Source: an uncultured Eubacteriales bacterium (GTDB lineage: Bacteria; Bacillota; Clostridia; Oscillospirales; CAG-272). From it: a stretch of DNA of 16,658 bases. The notes below the pieces were generated by a model. It was not told where the DNA came from. It was given only the letters and a program-made list of their open reading frames with translations, and made no database searches. Shown here piece after piece: positions 1 to 5,920 of this stretch (within the stretch, counting starts at the first letter, position 1; each line of letters opens with the position of its first letter). Both the position numbers and the translations under genes were made by a program. The stretch spans positions 1 through 16,658 of the forward strand of contig CAKSSY010000040.1 of assembly GCA_934489945.1 (NCBI GenBank), given 5' to 3'.

Positions 1-14
1 CCCGTTCTCTTTAT

Positions 15-92
15 CGGCGTTTCTTTTTGCTTAGCTTTTTCTTTGCGCCTTTGGCTCCAAAGAAAAAGCGGCGGGAGAGTTTGCAGAAGAGA
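15..92 (+). repeat. Intergenic repeat module R1, copy 1
   Basis: A T-rich/GC-rich module of about 75 bp begins CGGCGTTTCTTTTTGC and contains an internal hairpin made by CTTTTTCTTTG and CAAAGAAAAAG. It ends with GCGGC followed by a GAGTTTGCAGA-like tail. Near-identical copies lie at 2471-2546 (same strand) and 16522-16580 (opposite strand). It lies beyond the end of thrS next to a hairpin. No open reading frame in it is convincing. This is a non-coding dispersed repeat of unknown function. Confidence 0.8.
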
Positions 93-111
93 AAGGGGGA
101 ACGAAAGCGGA

Positions 112-152
112 GGGGCTGTTAAAAAACTCATTTTGAGTTTTTTAACAGCCCC
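112..152 (-). terminator. Long perfect hairpin downstream of thrS
   Basis: Two 19-nt arms (112-130 and 134-152) are perfectly complementary around a TTT loop. The GC-rich base is GGGGCTGTT and the inner part is an A/T-rich stem. It starts 24 bp past the thrS stop codon, so it is the likely thrS 3' end. There is no clean U-run after the stem on the minus strand, so it may act as a 3'-end stabiliser or a non-canonical terminator. A related GGGGCTGT-based hairpin follows the lipoprotein gene at 5864-5896. Confidence 0.6.
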
Positions 153-175
153 TTTCGTCTCTCTCCGCCCTTCGT

Positions 176-1939
176 TTACACGCGGTCGGCGATTTCGCCT
201 TTGATCTTGGCAATAAATTCATCAAGTGTCATCGTGAGTGTCTCGCCGCTGTCACGCAGACGAACCGAAACCGTACCATCCTCGGCTTCCTTCTGACCGA
301 TAACAAGCATATACGGCACACGACCGACCACTTGCGCCTCGCGGATCATATAACCGATTTTTTCGTTTCTGTCATCCAGTTCCACGCGAACCTTGGCTTC
401 CCGCAAAGCATCGTAGACCTTGTGACCGTATTCGGCACATTTTTCCGACACAAGAAGTACCTTTGCCTGTGTGGGAGCAAGCCAAACCGGGAACTTGCCG
501 GCATAATGCTCAGTCAAAACGCCGATAAAACGTTCAATTGAACCGAAGCAAACACGGTGAATCATAATCGGTCTCTGCTTCTCGCCCTTCTCGTCGGTGT
601 ACTCCAGATTAAAGTTCAACGGCATCTGGAAATCAAGCTGAATCGTACCGCACTGCCATGTTCTGCCCAGCGAATCCTCCAAATGGAAGTCGATCTTGGG
701 TCCATAGAACGCACCGTCCCCTTCATTGATAATATAAGGCAAATTCAGCTTTTCAAGAGCGTTCTTCAAGCCCTCGGTTGCGGCTTCCCAGTCCTCGTCA
801 CTTCCCATACTGTTCTCCGGTCTTGTGGAAAGCTCTACAAAATACTTGAATCCGAATTTGCTGTAAACCTCGTTGATCAGATGCACAACGCCCACAATCT
901 CTTCGGTAATCTGGTCGCGACGCATAAAAATGTGAGCGTCGTCCTGCGTAAAGCAACGCACACGGAAAAGTCCGTGCAAAGCTCCTTTCAGCTCATGACG
1001 GTGAACCACACCCAACTCGCCTACCCGCATCGGCAGTTCGCGGTAACTGTGCGGTTGACTGCGGTAAACCATCACACCGCCCGGGCAGTTCATGGGCTTG
1101 ATGCAGTAGGTCTCATCGTCAATAATCGTCGAATACATATTGTCCTTGTAGTGATCCCAGTGTCCGCTGGTTTCCCACAGATGACGGTTCATAATGAGAG
1201 GCGTGGAAACCTCCACATAATTCTCCCGTGTGTGGATTTCGCGCCAATAATCAATCAAAGCATTTTTCAGAGCCATACCCTTGGGCAGGAAGAAGGGGAA
1301 ACCGGGGGCTTCGTCGCAAAGCATAAACAGTCCCATCTCTTTACCGATACGGCGATGGTCGCGTCTCTCCGCCTCTTCCAGCAGCTTCAGATAATCATCC
1401 AGTTCCTGCTGCGTGCGGAACGCCGTACCCTTGATACGGGTAAGCATCTTGTTGTTCTTATCGTTCTTCCAGTACGCACCGGAGATGCCGAGCAACTTGA
1501 ACGCCTTCAACGCCTTGGTATAGCAGAGATGCGGACCGACACACATATCCACATAGTCTCCCTGCGTAAAGAAGCTGATTTCGGCATCGGCAGGCAGATC
1601 GGCAATGTGTTCGACCTTGTACTTTTCGCCGCGGGACTCCATAAACGCAACCGCTTCGTCACGAGGCAGAACCGATGGCTTGATGGCAATATTTTCCTTG
1701 ACAATCTTCTTCATCTCAGCCTCAATAGCGGGGAGATCCTCGTCAGACAGCTTGACATCGCCCAAATCCATATCATAATAGAACCCTTTTTCGTTAGCGG
1801 GACCATAAGCAAACATGGCAGAAGGATAAAGACGCTTGACCGCCTGTGCCAGAATGTGAGCTGCGGTGTGGCGAAGGATGTGAAGTTCCTCATCCTGTGC
1901 ACACTCGGCAACGTTCCCGTTTGCATAAATAACCTTCAT
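176..1939 (-). CDS. thrS: Threonine--tRNA ligase (ThrRS) without TGS domain
   Basis: This enzyme charges tRNA-Thr with threonine in the cytoplasm, and its editing domain removes mischarged serine. The 587-residue protein starts almost directly at the editing domain. HTAAH (H24, H28) and CVGPH (C133, H137) form the expected editing site, with the same spacing as in E. coli ThrRS. The class II catalytic core follows: MNCPGG, motif 2 (HRHELKGALHGLFRVRCFTQ) and motif 3 (HRVCFGSIERF). The zinc ligands are C285, H336 and H461. The anticodon-binding domain occupies about 485-587. The usual N-terminal TGS domain of about 60 residues is absent; the protein is about 55 residues shorter than the E. coli form. 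The ATG is preceded by AAAGGAG at 1947-1953. Expression is controlled by the upstream T-box leader, and the gene is monocistronic. Confidence 0.97.
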   Translation of the reverse strand: MKVIYANGNVAECAQDEELHILRHTAAHILAQAVKRLYPSAMFAYGPANEKGFYYDMDLGDVKLSDEDLPAIEAEMKKIVKENIAIKPSVLPRDEAVAFMESRGEKYKVEHIADLPADAEISFFTQGDYVDMCVGPHLCYTKALKAFKLLGISGAYWKNDKNNKMLTRIKGTAFRTQQELDDYLKLLEEAERRDHRRIGKEMGLFMLCDEAPGFPFFLPKGMALKNALIDYWREIHTRENYVEVSTPLIMNRHLWETSGHWDHYKDNMYSTIIDDETYCIKPMNCPGGVMVYRSQPHSYRELPMRVGELGVVHRHELKGALHGLFRVRCFTQDDAHIFMRRDQITEEIVGVVHLINEVYSKFGFKYFVELSTRPENSMGSDEDWEAATEGLKNALEKLNLPYIINEGDGAFYGPKIDFHLEDSLGRTWQCGTIQLDFQMPLNFNLEYTDEKGEKQRPIMIHRVCFGSIERFIGVLTEHYAGKFPVWLAPTQAKVLLVSEKCAEYGHKVYDALREAKVRVELDDRNEKIGYMIREAQVVGRVPYMLVIGQKEAEDGTVSVRLRDSGETLTMTLDEFIAKIKGEIADRV

Positions 1940-2050
1940 GATTTTTCTCCTTTGTTTTTTATACGTTTATTTTCTGTGCGTTCCATGATTTTCCGGCACA
2001 AGAGCCGGACACTTATTTGCCGGAAGTTGTCCGTCCGGCGCATCTTCTCC

Positions 2051-2095
2051 GAAAAAAGAAACACCCTGACAAGATACTCATTCTTGTCGGGGTGT
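2051..2095 (-). terminator. Attenuator terminator of the thrS T-box
   Basis: The arms 2082-2095 and 2061-2074 (ACACCCCGACAAGA with TCTTGTCAGGGTGT on the transcript strand) form a 14-bp stem with one mismatch. The stem is followed by TTTCTTTTTT. The 5' arm directly follows the T-box region and would compete with the antiterminator. Confidence 0.9.
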
Positions 2096-2252
2096 GGAAT
2101 AACTTCCGCACGGTTCCACCCGGGCTTTTGCTTCATTTTTATGCAATTACGGACGGGTGGTTCGTTTCCCTGTTCCGGAAAAGGTTCTTTCAGCACATGA
2201 ACCTCTCTCTGTGTACCTTTCGCGGGGCGTTTGTCCTGCCGTTTTTTATATT
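2051..2252 (-). promoter_or_regulatory. T-box leader (tRNA-Thr-sensing riboswitch) of thrS
   Basis: The transcribed leader carries the conserved T-box sequence GGGTGGAACCG (2111-2121), followed by an attenuator hairpin with a U-run. Upstream there is a Stem I-like region with AGAGAG, GCTGAAAGAACC and the sequence GAACCA, where ACC (2159-2161), a threonine codon followed by A, is the best specifier candidate. In the T-box bulge UGGA, the variable A would pair with a U discriminator base. The known mechanism is that uncharged tRNA stabilises the antiterminator and allows thrS transcription. The class assignment is firm. The exact Stem I fold and specifier were read by eye. Confidence 0.9.
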
Positions 2253-2258
2253 TTCTTT

Positions 2259-2287
2259 ATTTTACACCCATTTTTCCGTTTTGTCAA
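2259..2287 (-). promoter_or_regulatory. Sigma-A promoter of thrS
   Basis: On the minus strand TTGACA (2282-2287) is followed after exactly 17 nt by TAAAAT (2259-2264), just upstream of the T-box leader. This gives an untranslated leader of about 310 nt. Confidence 0.85.
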
Positions 2288-2319
2288 CAGTTTTTTTGAA
2301 AATCCACGGACGGGGAACA

Positions 2320-2349
2320 TTGGGGAGCCTTTTGCAAAAGGCTCCCCAA
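2320..2349. repeat. Perfect 30-bp palindrome (GGGGAGCC type)
   Basis: TTGGGGAGCCTTTTG and its exact reverse complement meet at 2334/2335. The same GGGGAGCC/GGCTCCCC core recurs in the glyA 3' palindrome at 11356-11401. A related core, GGAGAGC, occurs in the mgsA-like terminator at 2547-2588. It lies about 33 bp upstream of the thrS -35 and begins a continuous block of repeats that runs to 2588. Confidence 0.85.
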
Positions 2350-2357
2350 ACCCCGCG

Positions 2358-2440
2358 AAAACTTTTGGAACAAAGGGAAAAAGATGCACCGCCGTGATGC
2401 AAAACGAAACGGCGAGACCGCAATAAAAGTTTTTGCGCCG
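2358..2440 (+). repeat. Intergenic repeat module R2, copy 1
   Basis: This module of about 83 bp begins AAAACTTTTGGAACAAA and ends CAATAAAAGTTTTTGCGCCG. Its ends are themselves inverted (AAAACTTTT with AAAAGTTTT). The middle contains a GGCGAGACCGCAATAAAAG block. A second copy lies inverted at 11421-11505. Short reading frames through both copies encode similar peptides (LLLRSRRFV), which reflects repeat identity rather than a gene. Confidence 0.8.
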
Positions 2441-2458
2441 CTTTTTTCAAAAAGCGGC
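2437..2458. repeat. CTTTTTTCAAAAAG-core hairpin
   Basis: The arms GCCGCTTTTT (2437-2446) and AAAAAGCGGC (2449-2458) are perfect and flank a TC loop. The same core with different but compensating outer bases (GGAAC/GTTCC) occurs at 11515-11536. A related CCGCCTTT/AAAGGCGG hairpin occurs at 16636-16653. Confidence 0.75.
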
Positions 2459-2470
2459 ACGTTCTCCTAT

Positions 2471-2546
2471 CGGCGTTTCTTTTTGCTTAGCTTTTTCTTT
2501 GCGCCTTTGGCTTCAAAGAAAAAGCGGCTGGGGAATTTGCAGAAAA
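2471..2546 (+). repeat. Intergenic repeat module R1, copy 2
   Basis: This is a near-identical copy of the module at 15-92, beginning CGGCGTTTCTTTTTGC and ending with the GCGGCTGGGGAATTTGCAGA tail. It joins directly to the terminator hairpin of the mgsA-like gene. Confidence 0.8.
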
Positions 2547-2588
2547 GAACGTTTGGAGAGCTTTTTGTAAAAGGCTCTCCAAACGTTC
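2547..2588 (-). terminator. Terminator of the mgsA-like gene
   Basis: Fifteen-base arms (2547-2561 and 2574-2588, GAACGTTTGGAGAGC type) are perfectly complementary. On the minus strand the stem is followed by TTTTC. It begins only three bases after the stop codon at 2592 and is fused to repeat module R1. Confidence 0.8.
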
Positions 2589-2591
2589 TCC

Positions 2592-3026
2592 TCACTTGGC
2601 AAGTTTCTTTTTTCTGTTGTATTCGGAGCGGGGATTCAAAGCCTCACGCCAGTCAATGTCTCCGCGATCCAGCGCAAGAATGATCAACTCCGCCGTGGCA
2701 ATATTCGTGGCAAACGGAATGTTGTACAAGTCACACATCCGCATCATCTCATTTTCCACCTCATCAAAAGCAGAGCTCGGTTTGGAATCCCGGAAATTCA
2801 AAAGCACATCAATTTCATTATACGCCAACCGGGAAATAATCTGCTCCTCCCCGCCGTGTTCCCCGCTGAGAAGGCGTTCAATCTCCAGTCCCGTCGCTTC
2901 ACTGATATATTTTGCCGTAATTCCGGTAGCACACAAATTGTGCTTGCTCAGGATTCCGCAGTATGCGATGCAGAACTGCGTCATCAGTTCCTTCTTGCCA
3001 TCACTTGCTATAATTGCTATTTCCAT
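2592..3026 (-). CDS. Methylglyoxal synthase-like protein with altered active site
   Basis: The 144-residue product has the methylglyoxal synthase fold signatures along its length: MEIAIIASDGKK, HNLCATGITAKYISEATGLE, LSGEHGGEEQ, FATNIATAELII and ALDRGDIDWRE. MgsA converts dihydroxyacetone phosphate to methylglyoxal and phosphate. Key residues differ here. By alignment to E. coli MgsA, catalytic Asp71 is Glu60, His19 is Ser8 and His98 is Phe87, while Asp20 (D9) and Asp91 (D80) are kept. Activity is therefore uncertain. I chose the internal ATG at 3026 because AAGGAGGGG lies just upstream; the longer frame to 3065 lacks support. The gene stands alone, with its own promoter and terminator. The family call is firm, the enzyme call is not. 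Confidence 0.8.
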   Translation of the reverse strand: MEIAIIASDGKKELMTQFCIAYCGILSKHNLCATGITAKYISEATGLEIERLLSGEHGGEEQIISRLAYNEIDVLLNFRDSKPSSAFDEVENEMMRMCDLYNIPFATNIATAELIILALDRGDIDWREALNPRSEYNRKKKLAK

Positions 3027-3117
3027 ATTCTTTCCCCTCCTTGAGCACACCCGAATTTCGGGCACCGGGATATTCCCTTTTTTTCAAAAATTTCCCATTT
3101 CCCGTTTTGGTATGTTC

Positions 3118-3146
3118 AGTATAACATATTATGCCCAAATTGTCAA
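3118..3146 (-). promoter_or_regulatory. Promoter of the mgsA-like gene
   Basis: TTGACA (3141-3146), a 17-nt spacer and TATACT (3118-3123), with a TG one base upstream of the -10 (extended -10). It lies between the cpsD terminator and the mgsA-like start, leaving a leader of about 85 nt. Confidence 0.88.
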
Positions 3147-3174
3147 TATTTTTATTCGTTTTTTTATTTATTTT

Positions 3175-3208
3175 TTACAAAAAGCTGCCGTCAACGACAG
3201 CAGCTTTT
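3175..3208 (-). terminator. Terminator of the cpsBCD operon
   Basis: The arms 3196-3208 and 3180-3192 pair over 13 bp on the minus-strand transcript, including one G-U pair, around a GTT loop. A run of T follows. It starts four bases after the cpsD stop. Confidence 0.88.
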
Positions 3209-3211
3209 CTA

Positions 3212-3976
3212 TCAGTTTCGGACCTCAAAGGTCGATGCCGTTTTTTCAGCCTCGTTTTTCTTCACGCCTGTTCCGGACTCGGTTTTGTCGGATTTCTTGG
3301 CATAATAATAACGGCTTCCCTCTTTCTTCTTTCTTTGGTCAATTCTCTTTCCCGTGTTGTGATTGAGAATCACGCCCAAAATACGGACACCACTTCTCTC
3401 AAGCTGTTCCTTGACCTCAATTGCCTGCACTCTGTGTATTTTTCCGACACTTACCACCATAAGGGCACTGTCACAGATTCCCGCAACAACGGCACAGTCA
3501 ATTACCATACCGAGCGGCGGAGTGTCGATCAGAACATAGTCGTACACCGATTTGCTGTCCTCTATCAATTTCCGGAATGTCAGTCCGCTCAAAAGCTCCA
3601 CCGGATTCGGAGGATACTGTCCCGCAAAAATAATATCAAAACCCGGATACTGCGTATGAAAAATCACCTCATCCTCGGTTGCCTGTCCGGAAAGAAACCG
3701 GCTCAGACCGACAACACCCATCTCGGTGGTATATTTTCTGACCGCGACGGATTTCCGAAGATCGGCATCAATCAGCAATACCTTCTTCCCTACTTCCGCA
3801 AAGGACTTTGCCATTTCAAACGCAATCGTGGTCTTTCCCTCATTCGGCATACAACTGGTCAGGGCAATACACTTAACATCGCTCCCGCAAAACTGCATAT
3901 TGGTTCTCAGCGTTCTGTATGCTTCTGTCGAAAAGTAATCCTTGATTTTTTCTTCTTTCAAGGTAATGGTTTTCAT
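3212..3976 (-). CDS. cpsD: CpsD/CapB-type BY-kinase (tyrosine autokinase)
   Basis: This is a bacterial tyrosine kinase of the CpsD/CapB class, a cytosolic P-loop protein that works with the membrane adaptor CpsC to control surface-polysaccharide synthesis. The 254 residues show the EAYRTLRTN interaction motif (18-26), Walker A SCMPNEGKTT (41-50), Walker A' VLLIDAD (66-72) and Walker B VLIDTPP (148-154). The C-terminal tyrosine cluster that such kinases autophosphorylate is reduced to YYY (223-225) and is followed by a charged tail without tyrosine. The ATG at 3976 follows an AGAGAGG site. The gene is last in the cpsB-cpsC-cpsD operon, 50 bp after cpsC. A polysaccharide role is inferred from family and context. 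Confidence 0.93.
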   Translation of the reverse strand: MKTITLKEEKIKDYFSTEAYRTLRTNMQFCGSDVKCIALTSCMPNEGKTTIAFEMAKSFAEVGKKVLLIDADLRKSVAVRKYTTEMGVVGLSRFLSGQATEDEVIFHTQYPGFDIIFAGQYPPNPVELLSGLTFRKLIEDSKSVYDYVLIDTPPLGMVIDCAVVAGICDSALMVVSVGKIHRVQAIEVKEQLERSGVRILGVILNHNTGKRIDQRKKKEGSRYYYAKKSDKTESGTGVKKNEAEKTASTFEVRN

Positions 3977-4026
3977 GGATAGCCTCTCTTTTCTTTTGTT
4001 TTGCGGGAACCCCGTCTCGCGTTGCT

Positions 4027-4839
4027 TTATTTACCGGAATACTTTCCGCCGTATCGACCGTAATATTTGCTGTAATACTTATTGTAAAACTTTCCGTAAC
4101 GCTTGCTGTTTCTTCCGTCCGAATCATCTCCCGACCGGAAGGGAATATCCCCCAACACGGTAAGTCCGAGAACGGTTTCCACATCTTCCGACTCGTTAAT
4201 CTTGTCATCCAGTACATGGACGAGCAGAAAAATGCCATAGACAAGGATTGCCGCACCAAGTGCCGCAAGAGCGGGCAACGTCAGCCCGACGTCGTTGGAG
4301 GGAACACGGGAAAATGTTCCTTCCTCAAAAACACTGATCTGTTCTCCGCCGGTGATCTCACTGATTCTGTCCTTTCCGAATTTGCAAAGAGAATCCACGA
4401 TTTCCTTGGAAAGTTCGGGATTTCCCGTCGTCACCGAAACCTTGAGAATCCGTGACTTTTCAGTATCCTCGATCTTCACCATATCTTTGAGAACCTTAGG
4501 CGCGACATCCAGATTCAACTCATCTGCCACATCTCTGAGAACCGTATCGCTGACAAGCAGCTCCTTGCAGTCCTCCACCATCGAAAGTGCCAGAGAATAA
4601 TAGTACGAAACCGAAGATGCCGAGGCATTGCCCGACTCCAGCCCTTTGGCATTCAGAATAAACAACTGTGCCGTTGAGGTATATTGTTCGGTATACGTGT
4701 AGTATTTATAAGCAAAACAGGCACCACCCACAATCGCCGCGGCAAGAAGAATGATCCAGAGTCGTCTCCAAAGCACGCCGAGCAGGTCTCTGAGATTCAG
4801 AACAGTCTCGTTATTGGTTTGATGAACGGTTTGTTCCAT
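4027..4839 (-). CDS. cpsC: CpsC/Wzz-type membrane adaptor with tyrosine-rich tail
   Basis: This 270-residue polysaccharide co-polymerase (Wzz/CapA family) should activate the CpsD kinase and influence chain length or export. It has a cytosolic N-terminus with NLRDLLGVLWRRLWII, TM1 at about 28-48, an extracytoplasmic domain, TM2 at about 187-208 and a cytosolic C-terminus. The last 25 residues are extraordinarily rich in Tyr, Lys and Gly, with tyrosines at 248, 252, 255, 256, 259, 260, 263 and 267. Such clusters normally sit on the kinase partner, so the tail may be a phosphorylation substrate (inference). A GGGAAAGGA site precedes the ATG. The gene follows cpsB after 17 bp. Confidence 0.92.
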   Translation of the reverse strand: MEQTVHQTNNETVLNLRDLLGVLWRRLWIILLAAAIVGGACFAYKYYTYTEQYTSTAQLFILNAKGLESGNASASSVSYYYSLALSMVEDCKELLVSDTVLRDVADELNLDVAPKVLKDMVKIEDTEKSRILKVSVTTGNPELSKEIVDSLCKFGKDRISEITGGEQISVFEEGTFSRVPSNDVGLTLPALAALGAAILVYGIFLLVHVLDDKINESEDVETVLGLTVLGDIPFRSGDDSDGRNSKRYGKFYNKYYSKYYGRYGGKYSGK

Positions 4840-4856
4840 GATTTTTCCTTTCCCTT

Positions 4857-5585
4857 TTATGAGCGGATTGTCTTGTTTTCCAGTATTTTCCCCGGATTTT
4901 TGCGGAAGAGCAACTCCGCGGAATCTCCGCCGTAGCGTTCCTCCACAAAATGAAAGGCGGCAGAAAGAACCGGAGGTCGTTTTTTCGTATCATGTGCATC
5001 GGAAGCGATCACATCCGCAAGTCCCCGTGCGAGAATCTTTTCGGCGGTTCTTTTCTCAAGATCCCTCCGATCTTTCAAAAGCGATGTGGCATTGATCTGA
5101 AAAAGAATACCGTCGGCGGACAAATACTCAATCTCACGGAGTTTTCCCGCAAGACAGCGATAGCGTTCCACATGTGCAACAACAGGAATATAGCCGGCAC
5201 AGCAAAACTGCTCCAGTGCGCGGCGAATCTGTTCCGCGTCCGGCACATCCAGAAAATCCACCAAAACGTATCTCCCGCCCGCCAATGTGCAACACCTGCC
5301 CGAGCGCAAGTCCTCAACATTGTCAATCCGACAACTGATTTCGCTTCCCAGATACAAAGAAAGTCCGGGCAGATTCCGCGACGCATAGGTCTCCGCCGCC
5401 GCAAAAGCGGCATGGATTTTATCCGGGCAAAATCCGAAAGTTTCCACCTCATGATGCGGTGTCATGCAGATTTTTCTGACACCGTCCTCATACGCAAGAT
5501 CCAGCATGGAAAACATCTCGGATTCGGTCTTTGCCCCATCGTCCACTGCGGCAAGCATATGACAATGTATATCGAAAAATTCCAT
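4857..5585 (-). CDS. cpsB: CpsB/YwqE-type tyrosine-protein phosphatase (PHP)
   Basis: This is a manganese-dependent phosphotyrosine phosphatase of the PHP family, which in known capsule operons dephosphorylates the CpsD kinase. Metal-binding motifs are visible in order: DIHCHMLAAVDDGAKT near the N-terminus, MTPHHE, the LGSEI glutamate, VVAHVERY and ASDAHD near the C-terminus. The length of about 242 residues is usual for the family. I prefer the ATG at 5585, eight bases after a weak AAAGTGAG site; an in-frame GTG lies one codon upstream at 5588. It is the first gene of the operon, with a leader of about 155 nt. Together with cpsC and cpsD it forms a complete kinase/adaptor/phosphatase set, but no glycosyltransferase gene is present in the window. 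Confidence 0.92.
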   Translation of the reverse strand: MEFFDIHCHMLAAVDDGAKTESEMFSMLDLAYEDGVRKICMTPHHEVETFGFCPDKIHAAFAAAETYASRNLPGLSLYLGSEISCRIDNVEDLRSGRCCTLAGGRYVLVDFLDVPDAEQIRRALEQFCCAGYIPVVAHVERYRCLAGKLREIEYLSADGILFQINATSLLKDRRDLEKRTAEKILARGLADVIASDAHDTKKRPPVLSAAFHFVEERYGGDSAELLFRKNPGKILENKTIRS

Positions 5586-5636
5586 CACAGCATCTCACTT
5601 TATAACACTCTGCGAATCCGTTCGGTTCGTTCCGTT

Positions 5637-5657
5637 GCAAACAGCACTTCTGTTTGC
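5637..5657 (-). other. Leader hairpin of the cps operon
   Basis: GCAAACAG and CTGTTTGC form a perfect 8-bp stem around a 5-nt loop in the untranslated leader between the cps promoter and cpsB. No T-run follows, so it is not a terminator. A role in translation or mRNA stability is possible but unproven. Confidence 0.5.
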
Positions 5658-5683
5658 GGGGAGCTTTGGCATCGCGCTCAAAA

Positions 5684-5695
5684 ACTTGTACAAGT
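5684..5695. promoter_or_regulatory. Palindromic ACTTGTACAAGT site in the cps leader
   Basis: A perfect 12-bp palindrome about 54 bp downstream of the cps -10 element. It has the shape of a repressor operator, but I do not recognise the regulator. It could also simply form a small RNA hairpin. Confidence 0.35.
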
Positions 5696-5748
5696 GCGCA
5701 ACAAATGAACATTCCGAAAAAAAGCCGCAAAGCCAGTTTTCTATCCGT

Positions 5749-5777
5749 ATTATAACACAATTCCATCGTCGTGTCAA
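5749..5777 (-). promoter_or_regulatory. Consensus promoter of the cpsBCD operon
   Basis: A perfect TTGACA (5772-5777), a 17-nt spacer and a perfect TATAAT (5749-5754) with an extended TG, on the minus strand. This predicts strong constitutive expression unless it is repressed. Confidence 0.92.
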
Positions 5778-5863
5778 GAGCACCCGCAAAAATCAACATG
5801 AGCGCGGCACGCAAAAACAGAGGGATTCTGTCCAGAAAAACACGAAATCCCCATAAATTTTCA

Positions 5864-5915
5864 GGGGCTGTAAAACCCTGATGGGTTTACAGCCCCCGGA
5901 CGAAATGCTTTCGTC
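5864..5915 (-). terminator. Tandem hairpins after the larger lipoprotein gene
   Basis: Two hairpins lie in a row 6 bp past the stop codon at 5921. The first is GACGAAA/TTTCGTC (5899-5915). The second is GGGGCTGTAAA with TTTACAGCCCC plus CCC/GGG around a TGAT loop (5864-5896). No proper U-run follows on the minus strand, so termination efficiency is uncertain. The GGGGCTGT base matches the hairpin after thrS. Confidence 0.6.
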
Positions 5916-5920
5916 AGATC

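Noticed and set aside
557..2200. Long plus-strand open frame of 547 codons
   Set aside because: It lies antisense to thrS and its T-box leader, has no ribosome site and no recognisable domain. It is a shadow of the thrS codon pattern.
2262..2450. Small minus-strand frame containing LLLRSRRFVLHHGGASF
   Set aside because: It coincides with the repeat block, overlaps the thrS promoter and matches the frame in the other R2 copy at 11321-11506. The similarity is that of the DNA repeat.
3131..3982. Plus-strand frame of 283 codons
   Set aside because: It is antisense to cpsD, whose Walker motifs, ribosome site and operon position are clear.
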